Source: Blastomyces gilchristii SLH14081 (Eukaryota > Ascomycota > Eurotiomycetes > Onygenales > Ajellomycetaceae). Taken from it: a stretch of 64,000 nt of DNA. Each line of letters starts with the position of its first letter. Position 1 is the first letter of the stretch. This document shows positions 1 to 12,372 of the stretch, piece by piece. The notes under the pieces are model-generated. The model was not told the origin of the DNA and ran no database searches. It saw only the letters and a program-made list of their open reading frames with translations. A program made the translations under genes and the position numbers. Where the stretch lies: contig NW_003101668.1 of NCBI RefSeq assembly GCF_000003855.2, forward strand, positions 871,068 through 935,067, given 5' to 3'.

Positions 1-2493
1 CAATTAATCACTTGATTATTCAAAACATATATTTCTACTTGAAGAATGAATATTTTGAGCTCTTTTTCAATCTCTTAAAAAATGATTATCATTCTGAATG
101 CTGGAGAGAGGCTACTAAAGTAATCCTTACAAAATCTAATAGAAAAGCTTCAATTTCTAAGTCATATAGAGTAATATCTCTGTTGAACTGTTTGAGAAAA
201 ATTCTAGAAAAGATAATAGCTACTAGATTATCTTTTATAAGCTCTATTAGTGATTCTCTTCTATTTAATGAATAAATGAGAGGTAGAAAACAATGTTCTA
301 CAATTGATTCTGTTCTCTCAGTTATTCATGATATTTAAGTAGTAAAGTATGAAGACCTGGTCTCAACTGCAGTTGTTATTGATATAAAAGATGTATTTAA
401 TCATGTTTCAAAGTCTAAGATGATTCACACTTTGAAGATGTTAAAACTGTCACTTTCTCTAATAAAATGAGTTAATTGTTTCATATCTAAAAGAACTATA
501 TAACTATTCTTTGATGAAAGAAAACAAGATAAAACTGAGATAAAAATAGAAGTATCATAAGAATCTTCAATCTCATCTGTTTTATTTGCAATATACACTG
601 CATATCTATTCAAGAATAGAGAGATGAAAATAGTGAGATCTTCAAGTTATATAGATGATATTGATCTACTCCACAGTTCAAAGATAATTAAAGAGAATTT
701 AGAAGTGATTGAGAAAGCAGCAAAGAAAATCTTTGTTAGAGTAGATATCATTCTAATTCAATTTGATATGAATAAAACTGAATTAATTTACTTTTTTCTC
801 AGATTTAATGAGAAAGAACTAAGTCTAACTCTTCTGAATAAAGAGATTAAACCCAGTTTGAATGTCAAATGACTAGGAGTATGATTAAACTCCAAGTTGA
901 ATTTTAAATATTATATTTAACAAAGAATCATTAAGACAGAGAAACTACTGAATAGTATAATCAGACTATCAAAGACTGAGAGAGATCTATTCTTTCAGAC
1001 TATGAGACAGTTATACATAGTCTGTATTATCTCAGTAGCTGATTATAGAGTTCAAGTTTAGTGAAATAATTAAGATAACTTCACTGAACTCTTTCAGAGT
1101 CTATAAAACAGAGCTTTGAGAAGAATTCTAAGAGCATTTAAATTATCTTCTATTAAAACAATGAAAATTGAAGCTTCAATTTCATCTTCTGCTATTCAAT
1201 TTGAAAAGGCCTGTATAAACTATACTCTGAGAGTCATGAAGATGAGCTCAAATCATATAATCAGAGAAAGAGTTTCTTCTTCATTTTCATCAGTTAACTC
1301 AGGAAATGAACTGAATTAAAATAGATTTCTTGATTGAAATGAGAATAATGCTTTAAAGAAAATGCTCTCTCAACTGTATAGACTATGTTCACTTATTAAG
1401 AATCAATTTTCTTCATTAAATATTGAGAAAATTGATCATGAGAAGATATCTCTCTGAAGAGAAAAGCTTTAATCTCTCATAGACTTATAAATAAGTGAAC
1501 TATCTAAAGAGAGAGAATATGAACAGCATTTGAAGAAGATCTCTACAATTAATATAAAAGACTCTACTCTGATTTTCTCAGATGACTTAAAAAATGAGAA
1601 TTTGAATAGATTAGACACAGGCATTGCTTATACTGAAGATAATATCAATTTTATCTCAGATTTCTGAAATTTAGACTGTGAATCTGAAGTCTTTGATACT
1701 GAACTATTTATAATAGTGAAAGCTTTCAAACTCATTGAAATAAAATCTTATAAAAGAGGAAATAGTTTGAAAGAGATATAAATATTCTCTGATAGTCAAG
1801 CTGCTTTAAAAAGACTTAGAAATAGTCAGATTCATAATGATTAAATGAATCTTGAACTGATTTTAAACTCTGTTTTGAAAATTCAAAAGAGAAGAACATC
1901 AAAACTGATAATTTATCTGCATTGAGTTTCTGCTCATGAATATTCATGATAATGAATTAGCTGATTCAGCTGTAAAAAAGAGTTCAGAATTAAGCAGATC
2001 TATTCAGAAAACAGTGTTCTAATCTTTCATAAAGAGAAAGATAAAAGAATCTTATTTAAACAAGTGAAATGAAAGCTGACAGAAATGAAAGAAGAGCATA
2101 CATTATTCAAGATTTGAGATAAAATCAAAGTGAAAATCTTGTTCAATTAAATGTAAAAAGAAAATATTCTCATGTATAATTCAGCTGAAACTAGGACATG
2201 ATTATTTCAAATTCTATATACAAAGATTTAATGATAGATTTGATTCAACAGAGTGCTCATTCTGCAATATGAATGAAAATCCTGAGTATATTGTAATGCA
2301 TTGTGCATTAAACAATAGTCTCAGAGTCAGATTAAAGCAGAAGTATGATTTAAATCAATTAAATATGAGATTCTTATTCTCAACTGAGACAGAAATTAAA
2401 TACTTAATAGACTTTCTGTCAGAAACTCAAGCAGCTATAAGAAAATGACTGAATTCAGAAGTATCTGAATATGAAGAGGCAGAAATTGATTAG
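1..2493 (+). pseudogene. LINE ORF2 remnant: reverse transcriptase, RNase H, zinc-finger tail
   Basis: This is the C-terminal two thirds of a LINE polyprotein. Visible blocks are the RT segment YRVISLLNCL near 165-195, a YIDDI active site near 648-662, the RNase H block IFSDSQAALKRL near 1780-1815, and a C-terminal CSFC...H..C zinc-finger-like motif near 2260-2300. The stop is TAG at 2491. The frame is broken by many TGA and TAA codons, most at positions where the LINE family has tryptophan or glutamine. Family motifs such as QGSPISP read QESSISS, showing Gly to Glu and Pro to Ser changes from GG/CC mutation. The equivalent region in copy 2 is at 30511-33004. Confidence 0.85.
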
Positions 2494-2876
2494 ATATAGT
2501 CTGTTAAAACAGCTATACACTATCTTTTAATAATTTTATTTTGTTATAGTCTCTCTTTACTGTACTTGTTTCTTTCTGTTCTTTTCTATCTATCTATTTA
2601 ATGTATCTATCTTTAAGACTATGTTCTCTTTTCTCTTGTCATGATATTTTCAAATGATTGCAAAGTATCAGAAGATGTTGAAATACTGCAATTTGTAAAC
2701 AGTTTTTATATTCCGAGCTGGAATTTTCTGATTTTGCAAATCTGAAATTGATAAATGTATAATAGTTGACTCTATAGATATAGAAAAATCCCTGAGAACT
2801 AAAGGTTCTTAGGTAGATGTCATAGTCTCTGACTGCATACATCTATAATTGAAGAATAATAATAATAATAATAATT
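2494..2876 (+). other. LINE copy 1 3' untranslated region and (TAA)n tail
   Basis: Non-coding 3' end that matches 33005-33376 of copy 2. The last 40 bases before the tail resemble the 3' end of the SINEs at 25543 and 59770 (see findings). The minus-strand reading frames here are shadows. Confidence 0.8.
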
Positions 2877-3122
2877 TAACTAACTTGTTAATAAAGAATT
2901 TGACTTTGAACTTCTTCATAATAAGAATTATCAAATAATTGAATTTAAAATAATTGATGAAAATAATTAAAAATTTTATACAGTAATAATTAAGCACTGT
3001 GTTTATCTTATTTATAATATCTGAGAGGCTGCTGCTACTACAGTTGTAGAGACTGTCTTAAATTATATATTCTTTTCTATATATGCATTTCTGAAAGATA
3101 CTGCTCTACTGTTCACTATCAC
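2877..3122. other. AT-rich spacer, nothing recognised
   Basis: Between the LINE tail and the left LTR of Gypsy-4 there is AT-rich sequence without a coding or repeat signal I can name. It does not end in a copy of the bases that follow the right LTR at 63519, so a Gypsy-4 target-site duplication is not visible. Confidence 0.5.
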
Positions 3123-3395
3123 TGTCACAGGCTGTAATGTAAGAATAAGTACTCGCAGGTGATTATTCAGGTGTTTGCAGCTTGATGTGATATGTACTGA
3201 TACCTACTAGAAGTATTCACAGTAGAAAGATAAGATGTAAAGATTAATTATATAATAGTATTTAAGCTGAGTTATAAATAGTATTTGCACACTTTAGTCT
3301 ATATAGTTATGCATAGTTAAGAGCTACTAATTCTATTAATTACATAAGAGATAGAAATAGAGATAAAGAATTTGTAAGAAGTAAGATTTCTTACA
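3123..3395 (-). repeat. Gypsy-4 3' LTR
   Basis: It aligns without length change to 63246-63518 (273 bp each), begins TGTAAG and ends CA in element sense. The inner neighbour at 3396-3411 reads as AGAGAGAGATAGATA on the minus strand, a purine tract in the place expected for plus-strand priming. Confidence 0.85.
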
Positions 3396-3411
3396 TATCT
3401 ATCTCTCTCTA
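3396..3411 (-). promoter_or_regulatory. Gypsy-4 polypurine tract
   Basis: On the minus strand this is an all-purine run with two T interruptions, directly next to the TGTAAG start of the 3' LTR. The position is the standard one for the reverse-transcription polypurine tract. Confidence 0.6.
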
Positions 3412-3929
3412 AGACTTTATCTGTGAAGTCTTTCACGAGTAATTCATAGAATCAGAGACAGACTGCAGCATACTCCCAAAAACTCGCAATCTCTCTAATA
3501 AACTTCAGTAAGGAACAATTTCTCATATTATAAAGAGAAAAGAGTCTGTTACTCAGTTTCTTATTCTATAATTCTTTATAATCTGTAGATCTTTCTCTGA
3601 CTATTATACAGATTTATTCTATATATTTTATATAGAAGAATTTCAGTTGACTCTTAATTATTTCTGTAATATTCTTATGTAATTATTATATAGATTTATT
3701 TCATATCTTTTAATCTGAAAAGTTTCAGTTGATTTTTAATTATTTTTTCATGAGATTCTTATGTAATTATTATACAGAGTTATTCTGCAGATGAATTACT
3801 TTCTATAAGATTACTCTTATTAAAAAGAAGTATTTATAAGTTAATCTTTCACTTATTTTTATAAATTATCATTCTTTAATACTGTAGAGTTGTAAGAAAT
3901 TTTTCATTCTTTTATCAACTCTATAGAAC
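3412..3929 (-). other. Gypsy-4 3' region, part 1, no gene recognised
   Basis: AT-rich sequence between the Gypsy-4 3' LTR and the Gypsy-1 insertion. Bases 3925-3929 (AGAAC) are the left target duplication of Gypsy-1. I see no protein motif. Gypsy-2 and Gypsy-3 carry an antisense gene in the equivalent place, but nothing comparable is readable here. Confidence 0.6.
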
Positions 3930-4199
3930 TGTGGCGGGCTGCGCCCGATCAATCATATAGACTATTTCATTACACTTCATAGATTCTTTCATTCCTGATT
4001 GCTGATCCGCGGTTGCTATGAACACGCGCATATTCTTCTGCCCTGAAGCTTCACTGCGTACACCATCACATACACATATAAATATTCATCTCAATCACTG
4101 ATTCTTGCACTTTCTCTTTCTTTTCTTCTTTAACATTTTTATCTTTGTTACATAAGACCTATAATACTATACTGATCTATTCAGTGTAGGCCTCTTACA
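3930..4199 (+). repeat. Gypsy-1 5' LTR
   Basis: 270 bp, direct repeat of 9284-9553. The outer end (TGTGGCGGGCTGCGCCCGAT) keeps CpG and GG/CC that the matching inner end of the 3' LTR has lost. The bases after it (CTATAAAAAT) do not form a TGG-type primer-binding site. Confidence 0.95.
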
Positions 4200-4529
4200 C
4201 TATAAAAATATTTATTATCTTCTTATTAGAAAATGATTATTCACATATTATCTTCTCATCAGAAACAATTATTCATTGAGAGATATTTAAACATATAATA
4301 ACATGTAAGAAGTAGAGAAACAGTTAAACAGTTAAGCAGACACTGAGTTCTCAGATAGAAGCTTGTTTATCAGTCACTCTGACTCTGTAATAAGATCTTA
4401 TAAAGAGAATAAGATCTTATAAGAGAATATCAGTGAAAGACCTGAGAGTTCTGACACTCAGATATATGAGAATATGATTACACTTCTTCAGATTTCATAG
4501 ATATTATACATCTGATAATTGATATAATC

Positions 4530-5690
4530 ATGTCTAATGATAATATGAAACTCTTGAACATGAGTATAGATGTGATATCATAGTGACTCTGAGTAATGTT
4601 GAAATTATAATAATAATAAATAACTGATATGTATATAACTCAACAACTTCAATATAAAGAGATTCAATAATTAATTCATGTAATTTCAACATCTACAGAA
4701 TCAAATACAAAAGCACTGAAAGAATACTTAGATACTCTTATATATTTTAATACTTCTGATCTCACTCTCTACTCATCATGAAGAATGAAAATGCTTGTGA
4801 AACTGAGTGTAGATGAAGATTTCATTGATTCATTAATCAATTAAGATTGATATATCAATGAACAATTGAAGAATTATATAACATAGAAGTTTCATTCATG
4901 AATGAAAGTATGTAAATCAGTGTTATGAATATCTGACAATATTATTAAATATCTTGATATTCTATTCTGAGACACTGCTATGCAATAGAAAGTATTAGAT
5001 TGATTACAGAGTGTCTGACAGAGAAACACTTCTCTTACAACATTTATCTCTGACTTCAACATCAAGATTCTAGAAGCAGGTGATCAATCTTGAGAGAATT
5101 GAATGAAGATTAGCCTGCTTAAGAAGACATTAACTTTCAAACTCTTACAGACTCTTGTAAGTGTAGACAAAGATCAGACTTATAAAGACTTCTGCACACA
5201 GCTCTGAACAATGAATGACTGTCTTATCAAGCTCAAGAATATACAGAACAGTGATAGAAGACATTATATCTCAGTGACTCATATATCTGTGCTGAGGAAT
5301 AACAATGATGCAGATGCTATGAATTGAGTAGACTTGAATGTCTACACACAAGCAAGAGTCTTCACTGTTCAGACAGACTTTCAAGTCTCTGAGATCACTT
5401 CTGAAGAAGTTGCTGATCAATGTTAATATAAAGTGTGTATTAACTGTAACTGATCAGAATACATTGCTTTTAACTGCTAATCAATCTATATATCTTCATA
5501 CTCAAGAGAAAGATCAGTGTCTTCTTATTCAAAGAATGAATCAGTATCTGTCTGCATCAATCATGTTACATTAGAGAAAGATTTGAAAGATAACTATAAG
5601 AATGTCTCAGTGAAACAGAGAAAAGATTAGCTTCTATTCAAGTTCATAAACAGAAGCTTGAAGAGATTGAATGATAATAATTTGAAGAGA
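4530..5690 (+). pseudogene. Gypsy-1 gag remnant with zinc knuckle
   Basis: Structural (capsid/nucleocapsid) protein of the element. The clearest sign is the nucleocapsid motif at about 5434-5475, which reads CINCN*SEYIAFNC. It keeps three cysteines and the C-X2-C and terminal C spacing, while the expected His is Tyr and Gly is Glu. Upstream, broken helical frames run from about 4530. Stops are mainly TGA. The ATG-initiated frame at 5338-5574 is in another frame and is not the real product. Confidence 0.7.
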
Positions 5691-8600
5691 AGATAATAAT
5701 GAATATGATTCTTGTATCTACTGTGATTGATAATATATATAATATAAAAGCTATGATAAACAGTGATCTATGTTACTATGCAATGATAAAATCTTCAGTT
5801 GTAAGATGTTATAATCTTCAGTGTATTTCTTTATCAAAATCTCAACTTCTCACAGAATTTGATGATTTAAAAGACATTTGTACTCATTACATAATGAAGC
5901 TGACTATAGATATGAAAGAATATCAGTATAAAGATACCTATATATATGAAGTTGATAATCTTGATTATAATCTTATATTAGAACTTGTCTGACTATCTGA
6001 ACAAGATATTTTATTGAACACTTAAAACAGAAGCTTGATATTCTCTAACAATGATAGAATTCATGAAGATGATATTCATAAGACTATTGATCTGATACAG
6101 ATCTCTGTCAATATCTATGAAATGCTCAGAAAAAGAAGTCTCTGAAAGAATTACTGATAGCAGAACTATATATCAATCTATTTCATTAGTCTGACTAATA
6201 TTAAAAAGACTTTAGAAAAGTTATTCTATATTATAATAACAGATTCTTATATAAAACTTTCTCAATAATATTATGAATATCTAGATGTCTTTTAATAAGA
6301 TAATATTATAAATATACCTCTCTTACAAGGTTTTGAAGTGAATCACAGTATCAAGTTAGAGAAAAAGAATGATAAGAACTCTGAACTATTATAAGACTCT
6401 CTTTATAACATGTTCTGAGATAAACTTCTTCTTCTTTGAAAGACACTCAATAATCTGTTAAATAAAGAATTTATATATATTAGTAACTCTTTCACTGCAG
6501 TCTCTATTCTCTTTACAAAGAAATCAGATAAAGAACTCTGATTCTGTATGAACTACTGAGATCTGAACAGATTTATAAAGAAAGATCAATATCTCTTATC
6601 TCTTATCAATGAAATCCTAGCATGAATCAGATAAGCTCAATGATTTATAAAATTAGATATTATCACTGTGTTTCATAAGATTCATATCACTGAAGAAGAT
6701 GAATGACTTACAGTATTCTGAACATGTTATAATCTCTTTGAATGAATAGTCACACTCTTTGAACTGACTAATATTCTCAGTATATTTCAGAAGTATATCA
6801 ACTGAGTGCTCTGAGATTTTCTTAATAAGTTTATATCTGCTTATCTAGATAACATTCTCATCTTCACTGATGAATCTAGAAAAGAATATCAAGAGTATGT
6901 ATAAAAGATATTACAATAGCTACAAGAAGTAGAACTACTGATAGATATTAATAAGTGTGATTTTAAAGTCAAGAGTATCAAGTATCTGAGTTTTATTATA
7001 GAAGCTAGTAAGAGAATTTGATTGAATTCTGAGAAAGTCTTTATTATTCTTGAATGAGAAGCTTTATATACTGTGAAAGATATATAAAGCTTCATCAGAT
7101 TTACTAACTTCTATCAGTAATTTATATAAAACTTCTCAGATATTATAAGATTACTTACAGATCTCACTAAGAAAGACTTAGTATTTTAATGATCAGTGAA
7201 TGCTGAAGCTGCATTTACACAGATAAAGAAGATATTTATTAATACTTCTCTGCTAATAACATTTGATTCTGATTATAAGATAGTTATTAAAGCTGATTTC
7301 TCTGACTATATAATAGAAGAAGTAATATTGTAATATAATGATAAAGATATTCTATAATTATGTATCTTTATATCTAAGAAACTGAGTTCTGCTGAATGTA
7401 ATTATGAGATCTATGATAAGAAACTTCTTATAATCATACACTGTTTAGAAGAATGAGGCTCTGAACTTTAAAATATCTCTGAATTTGAGATAGTTATAGA
7501 TTATAAGAATCTTAAATACTTCACAACTATCTGTAAACTTACTGAATAATAGATATAATAATCTGAGTTTCTAAGCTACTTTCATTTTATAATACACTAC
7601 TACTCTGATAGTCAGAACTTGATAACAGATACTCTCTTATAATGAGAGTAAGATATATTATCTGATGTAATAGATACTCACTGAATGAACTGAGAGCATC
7701 AGCTCTTGAATTCAAAGATATTAGTTAATCAAGATAAAACAGCTTACAGCATTATATATGCTTCTCTGATTAGAACTGACATTAATATCTTCACTTTCTC
7801 TACACTGAATGAACTGTGATATACAGCAGCTCAGACTGATGAACTTCTTCAGACTCTCACTGAAGCAGTATATCAAGAAGTATTCTGATTCTTCTCAGAA
7901 CTATGTATAAGAACTGATATCTCAGAATACTTAATTAATGATAATAATACTCTATAATTTCATAAATAATACTGAGTCTCTCACTCTGAACTCTTATACA
8001 CTCAGATAATGTAAGAGATGCATGATTTGTATATAACTGATTATTCAGGCTGTGAACAACTGTATAAAATAATCTTCTGAGAATTCTACTGATCTGAGAT
8101 ATTAAATAGTATCAGATACTTTGTCTGAAACTGTAATTACTGTTCTTCTATTATCTTATAAAAGAACTGTAGAAAAGATCTACTGAAATCACTCAATATT
8201 TCTGATAAAATCTGATAAGATGTAGAGATTGATTTCACTATTAATCTATCTAAGAGTAAGAGTTGTAGAAATATTCTGATCATTATTAACTAACTAAGTA
8301 AGAATATAATATTGAAATCTTATAATAAGATAAATACTGAACAAGTTACTGAAGTCTTCTTACAGAGTTCATTCTATCAGATATATAAGTTACTGAGATT
8401 AATAGTATTGAATCAGAGCTGCTAATTTGTGAGTACTCTCTGAACAAGAATCTATCAAGTTCTCAAGATTATATACTATCTGTTAACTGCCTATCATTCT
8501 GAGACTGATAATATATCAGAATGAACAATTCAGACTGTAAAGAATTATCTTTATAAGTTCTGTAATTATTTATAAGATGATTAATATAATCTTCTTCTAC

Positions 8601-9265
8601 ACACAGAGATCACTATCAACAGTTGAGATGCTATTTTAATAGATATAAGTCTGTTCTTTCTTACACACAGATATTACATGAAAGTGTTAAATCTTCTAAA
8701 GATTACATAGTTCATATTAAATCTCTGCAGTTTAATTCAGATCACTGATAATATAGTAATAAAGCTCTGAGATATCTATGACTGAGCAGAGGTCTTTATG
8801 ATAACTATGAAACAAGATTAAGAAGATTAAATCAATATCTGACAAGATTCTGCAGAGCAGTATAAGATAGAAGACCTTGTATAATTAAATCTCAAGAATA
8901 TATGAATCACATGTTTATCTTATATACTAGACTATTATCATATCAGATATAAAGTAATAGAAGTTCTAGATAGTCATAACTACTGTCTTGACACATTATC
9001 AGAGATTCATAATGTATTTCATACAAGCTTGCTCTGCTGTGCTATCACTGATCTGTTCTCTTCTCAGCTGACTTCTGACTGACAGCTGCCAGACATCATA
9101 GAAGAAGATAATAAGCTTGAGTGAGAGATTGAAGATATTCTTAATAAGAGATCTCACAGCTGTGACTGACAATATCTTACAAAATGAATTAGCTATAATT
9201 AACTGACCTGAACTCTGAGTTTCACATTATCTGAAACAGCAGTTCTTGACTGATGAGAACTGCTT
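5690..9265 (+). pseudogene. Gypsy-1 pol remnant: protease, RT, RNase H, integrase, chromodomain
   Basis: Polyprotein that would copy and integrate the element. Protease: INSD stands where the family has DSG, near 5755, with DYNLILEL as the second conserved block near 5960. RT: FCMNY.DLNRF near 6545 and the active site AYLDNIL near 6838 (normally YLDD). RNase H: about 7260-7520, with [15 protein letters not shown]. Integrase: zinc-binding part near 8040-8150 with C-N-Y-C, then the catalytic core starting VEIDF near 8225. The C-terminus has RYKVIEVLDSHNYCLDT near 8945 and a chromodomain-like stretch IEDILNKRSHS...QYLTK near 9130-9200. Tryptophan positions are almost all TGA. Confidence 0.9.
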
Positions 9266-9279
9266 CTGGAAAGAGGGGG
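9266..9279 (+). promoter_or_regulatory. Gypsy-1 polypurine tract
   Basis: GGAAAGAGGGGG lies four bases before the 3' LTR. It is one of very few G-runs in the region and has survived the GG-directed mutation. Confidence 0.75.
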
Positions 9280-9283
9280 CTAA

Positions 9284-9553
9284 TGTGATGAGCTGCGCCT
9301 GATCAATTATATAGACTATTTCATTACACTTCATAGATTCTTTCATTCCTGATTGCTGATCCGCGGTTGCTATGAACACGCGCATATTCTTCTGCCCTGA
9401 AGCTTCACTGCGTACACCATCACATACACATATAAATATTCATCTCAATCACTGATTCTTGCACTTTCTCTTTCTTTTCTTCTTTAACATTTTTATCTTT
9501 GTTACATAAGACCTATAATATTATACTGATCTATTCGGCGTAGGCCTCTTACA
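9284..9553 (+). repeat. Gypsy-1 3' LTR
   Basis: 270 bp, partner of 3930-4199. The outer end (TTCGGCGTAGGCCTCTTACA) is unmutated where the inner end of the 5' LTR reads TTCAGTGTAGG. It is followed by the target duplication AGAAC. Confidence 0.95.
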
Positions 9554-9558
9554 AGAAC

Positions 9559-10298
9559 TATAGAATTAAGATATTTATAATCTATAATCACTCTTTATAG
9601 TTATATAGAAAGATTTAGATCTGTGATTTATAATTACTTTTTATTTACTAGAGTAATCTGATTATTCTATAAAATCACTTATAGTATAAATAAATCTCTT
9701 TAGAGTAGTATCAATATCTCAGATCTGTTTACAGAATCTTATCTTCTTTTCTCTTTTTCTATAATAGCTCTTATTCTTATAAACTGTGAGTATTCTCATT
9801 TATCTGTAAAATGTTTTTATTCAGATAATACAGAGAGTGTGTTTCTAATAATATTTATATATTAATTTAAGAACTTCTTAAGAATAAAATTTTTTCACTT
9901 TTAATATCTTTATAAATAATATCTAATTACTATTAAGCTTTTTATAAGTATCTCTGTAATATTTCTAATCACTTTCTACTGACTGATAATGTAGAAATAC
10001 TGTTATTTATAATAGTATTTTCACTTCTCTCAGCTTTGTCATTATACTCTATTTTTAAGTTAGTAATTAACTCTGTGTCTCTCTCAGATCAGCTTCTAAC
10101 TCTTAGTAGTACAGTTCTACTCTTTACTATAAGTCTCTTTATAAGTGATTTTTACAGACTCTAGCTGATAATTTCTGCAAAGCTCTCAGTGCTATCAGTA
10201 CTCTCTACAGTTCTATAAGTCTATAATTACTTTCTTTCTACTTATACAATCTCTGATCAGATATATGTAAATATATCTAGATTCTCTATTAATAGTTC
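9559..10298 (-). other. Gypsy-4 3' region, part 2, no gene recognised
   Basis: About 740 bp between the Gypsy-1 insertion and the reverse Gypsy-2 copy. It is pyrimidine-rich on the plus strand and has no readable protein motif in six frames. The final four bases GTTC (10295-10298) are duplicated at 34904-34907, marking the Gypsy-2 insertion point. Confidence 0.65.
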
Positions 10299-10483
10299 TG
10301 TGATTTAAAGATTGCTTGAGTCAGTGTACGATTACAGGCGTACGCTGACTTCTTATATACAGTACACTAAATTAATTAGTAGCCGCTATGACTCCTTTAC
10401 ATTCATAAGCAATTTCAGGAGTGTAAGCATGTTTAAAAGCAGCTGTATTATTATTCAGTGATTATATGTTCTTCTGAATCACA
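10299..10483 (-). repeat. Gypsy-2 (reverse copy) 3' LTR
   Basis: 185 bp. It matches the LTRs at 11645, 34718, 38420 and 54289, beginning TGTGATT and ending CACA on the plus strand. It carries a GTACGATTACAGGCGTACG core near 10325-10345. Confidence 0.85.
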
Positions 10484-11014
10484 TTCTCTCTCATCAGATT
10501 CAGTCACGCTCACATGACTATAATATACATTCTAGCTTCATGCAGATTAGTGTGTCACTAGCACTTGCAATAGTGTAGTCTATTTCTGATTTAGCTAGCA
10601 TTCTGTGTACACTCTCACAAAGAAACTTTCACTATATTATATTACTCATTCACTAACTTTTTTCATTCTTTAATTATCTTCTTCATCATCATCATTATTA
10701 AATATTATCATCTTATTCAAGATTTCTATCTCTTCTTCTTCTATTCAACATCTTCTATCAGTTCATCTATTATATTATATACATTTCTGACAATAACTCT
10801 CTGTTTTCATAAGAAGTGTCATTGTAGTGCTCATATCAGACAGTTTGTTAACAGTAAATGTAATGTATTATGAAATGTGATCAGCACTTGTTTATCTTCT
10901 AATGATTATTAAAACATACTATTATAAATGATACATTTTCTTTATCTTCTTATATACTCTTAATCTTCTTTTTTCAGTAGATATCTGATAATGTTTTCTG
11001 ATCATATTTTCTGA

Positions 11015-11644
11015 TTGTTTTGTATAGATGCAAATACTGATATATTTATTTTAATTTATGTAGAATCTTCATGTGTTGACAGATCTGCATCTGCTGATGA
11101 TCATGATCTCAATGTTGAATTATTAATTAAGAACTTGAGAGACATTATAATAAAGAAATTGCTTATATCATATATAACTGAGTCTTTCATATTTCTCTCT
11201 GTCTTCTCTGTTTCTTTCTCTGCTACTTCTTCTCAATCTTCTATACCTGCTTCTGTATCTGATTCTCTCACTTCTACTATTTCTGTTTCTGAGACTCTTA
11301 CTTCTACTACTTCTGCTTCTTCTGTCTCTGCTATCTCTCTGCTTTTATTATCAGCTCTCCCTGTTTTAAGAAGATATTATATAGACTTGATGAACTACAT
11401 TTCTTAGTATATATACTCTCACTCTTCTTACTGATCTCTAAAATGATTTATTATATGAAGACTGTGTATGACATGACTATCTAAAGCTTGATCACAGAGA
11501 CTGATTATTACATTTATTTTAAGTATTTATAATAAGATAATTATTTATTTATACTGAAGAATCACTTCTCTCTTTAACAGTATTAAGATTGTAAGTCTTT
11601 TCTTTTTTCATCTTTTCTTTCTGACACTGATTTTTCTGTTCTTA
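11015..11644 (+). pseudogene. Accessory antisense gene of Gypsy-2, exon 1 only (partial copy)
   Basis: Homologous to exon 1 of the genes at 12373-13865 and 53759-52267, with the same Asp-rich start, the segment SSCVDRSASADDHDLNVE, a Ser/Thr-rich linker and a shifted hydrophobic end. The exon ends at a good splice donor GTAAGT (11591). The intron then runs to TTCTTA, exactly where a new LTR starts at 11645, so exons 2 and 3 are missing. Frame damage includes a TAA where the others have TGA (ancestral Trp). Function unknown. See the 12373 entry. Confidence 0.7.
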
Positions 11645-11840
11645 TGTGATTCAAAGGTTGCTTGACCCAGCGTACGATTACAGGCGTACACCGGCTTCTT
11701 ATATATTGTACACTAAATTAATTAGTGGCCGCTATGGCCCTCTTACATTTGTAAGCAAGTTCAGAAGCAGCTGTGTTATTATCTGACAGGCGCACGTTCT
11801 TTCAAACCACACTGACAGTTGTATGTTCTTCCGAACCACA
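11645..11840 (-). repeat. Extra Gypsy-2 LTR inside the reverse copy
   Basis: 196 bp LTR of the same family, starting TGTGATTCAAAG. It contains a short internal duplication of the end motif (ACCACACTGACAGTTG). Because 10299 and 34718 share the GTTC duplication, this third LTR marks either a tandem partial duplication of LTR plus accessory exon 1, or an element inserted into the first and later partly deleted. The next bases on its inner side, TTCTCCCTCATC, read as a purine tract on the minus strand. Confidence 0.8.
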
Positions 11841-12372
11841 TTCTCCCTCATCAGATTCAGTCACACTCATATGACCATGACATCCGCTCTAGCTTCATGC
11901 GGATTAGCATGCCACTAGTATTCGCGATTTTGTGACCTATTTCTGATTTGGCTAGTGTTCTGTGTACACTCTCATAAAGAAACTTTCACTATATTACATC
12001 TCTTATTCACTAACTTTTTTCATTCTCTAATCATCTTCTTCATCATTATCATCATTGAACATCATCACTATTCAAGATTTCTATCTCTACTTCTATTCAA
12101 CTCTTTCTATCTGTTCATCTATTACATTGTACATGTTTCTGACAATGATTCTCTGTTCTCATAACAAGCATCATTGTAGTACTTATACTGAGCAGTTTAT
12201 TAGCAGTAAGTATAACATGTTGTGAAACATGATCAGGACTTGTTTATCTTCTAATGATTGTCAGAACATATTATTATAAATGGCACATCTTCTTCATCTT
12301 CTCATATACTCTTGACTGTTTTTTTTTTTCTTCTTAGTGAGTTTCTGATCATGTTTTCTGATGTGATTTTAT

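Larger units (their letters stand above)
1..2876 (+). mobile_element. LINE copy 1 (Tad-like non-LTR retrotransposon), left part outside the window
   Basis: The sequence is collinear with bases 30511-33376 of the full-length LINE, offset by about 30510, and ends in the same way with a (TAA)n tail at about 2850-2876. It enters at the window edge within the reverse transcriptase region, so its 5' end and 5' target-site duplication cannot be seen. Base differences from copy 2 are mostly G to A or C to T. This copy is the more decayed of the two. Confidence 0.9.
3930..9553 (+). mobile_element. Gypsy-1, complete but decayed Ty3/gypsy chromovirus
   Basis: LTRs of 270 bp each (3930-4199 and 9284-9553) start TGTG and end TTACA. 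A 5-bp target duplication AGAAC flanks the element at 3925-3929 and 9554-9558. Total length is 5624 bp. The interior holds gag with a CCHC knuckle, protease, RT, RNase H, integrase and a C-terminal chromodomain in the usual gypsy order. It is inserted in the 3' part of Gypsy-4 and carries no extra gene after pol, unlike Gypsy-2 and Gypsy-3. Confidence 0.95.

Noticed and set aside
11955..12164. Short hydrophobic protein upstream of the accessory gene, also at 54207-53965
   Set aside because: It is pyrimidine-rich leader sequence, not framed by splice sites, and the first copy (10600-10800) does not keep the frame. It could be part of a leader intron.
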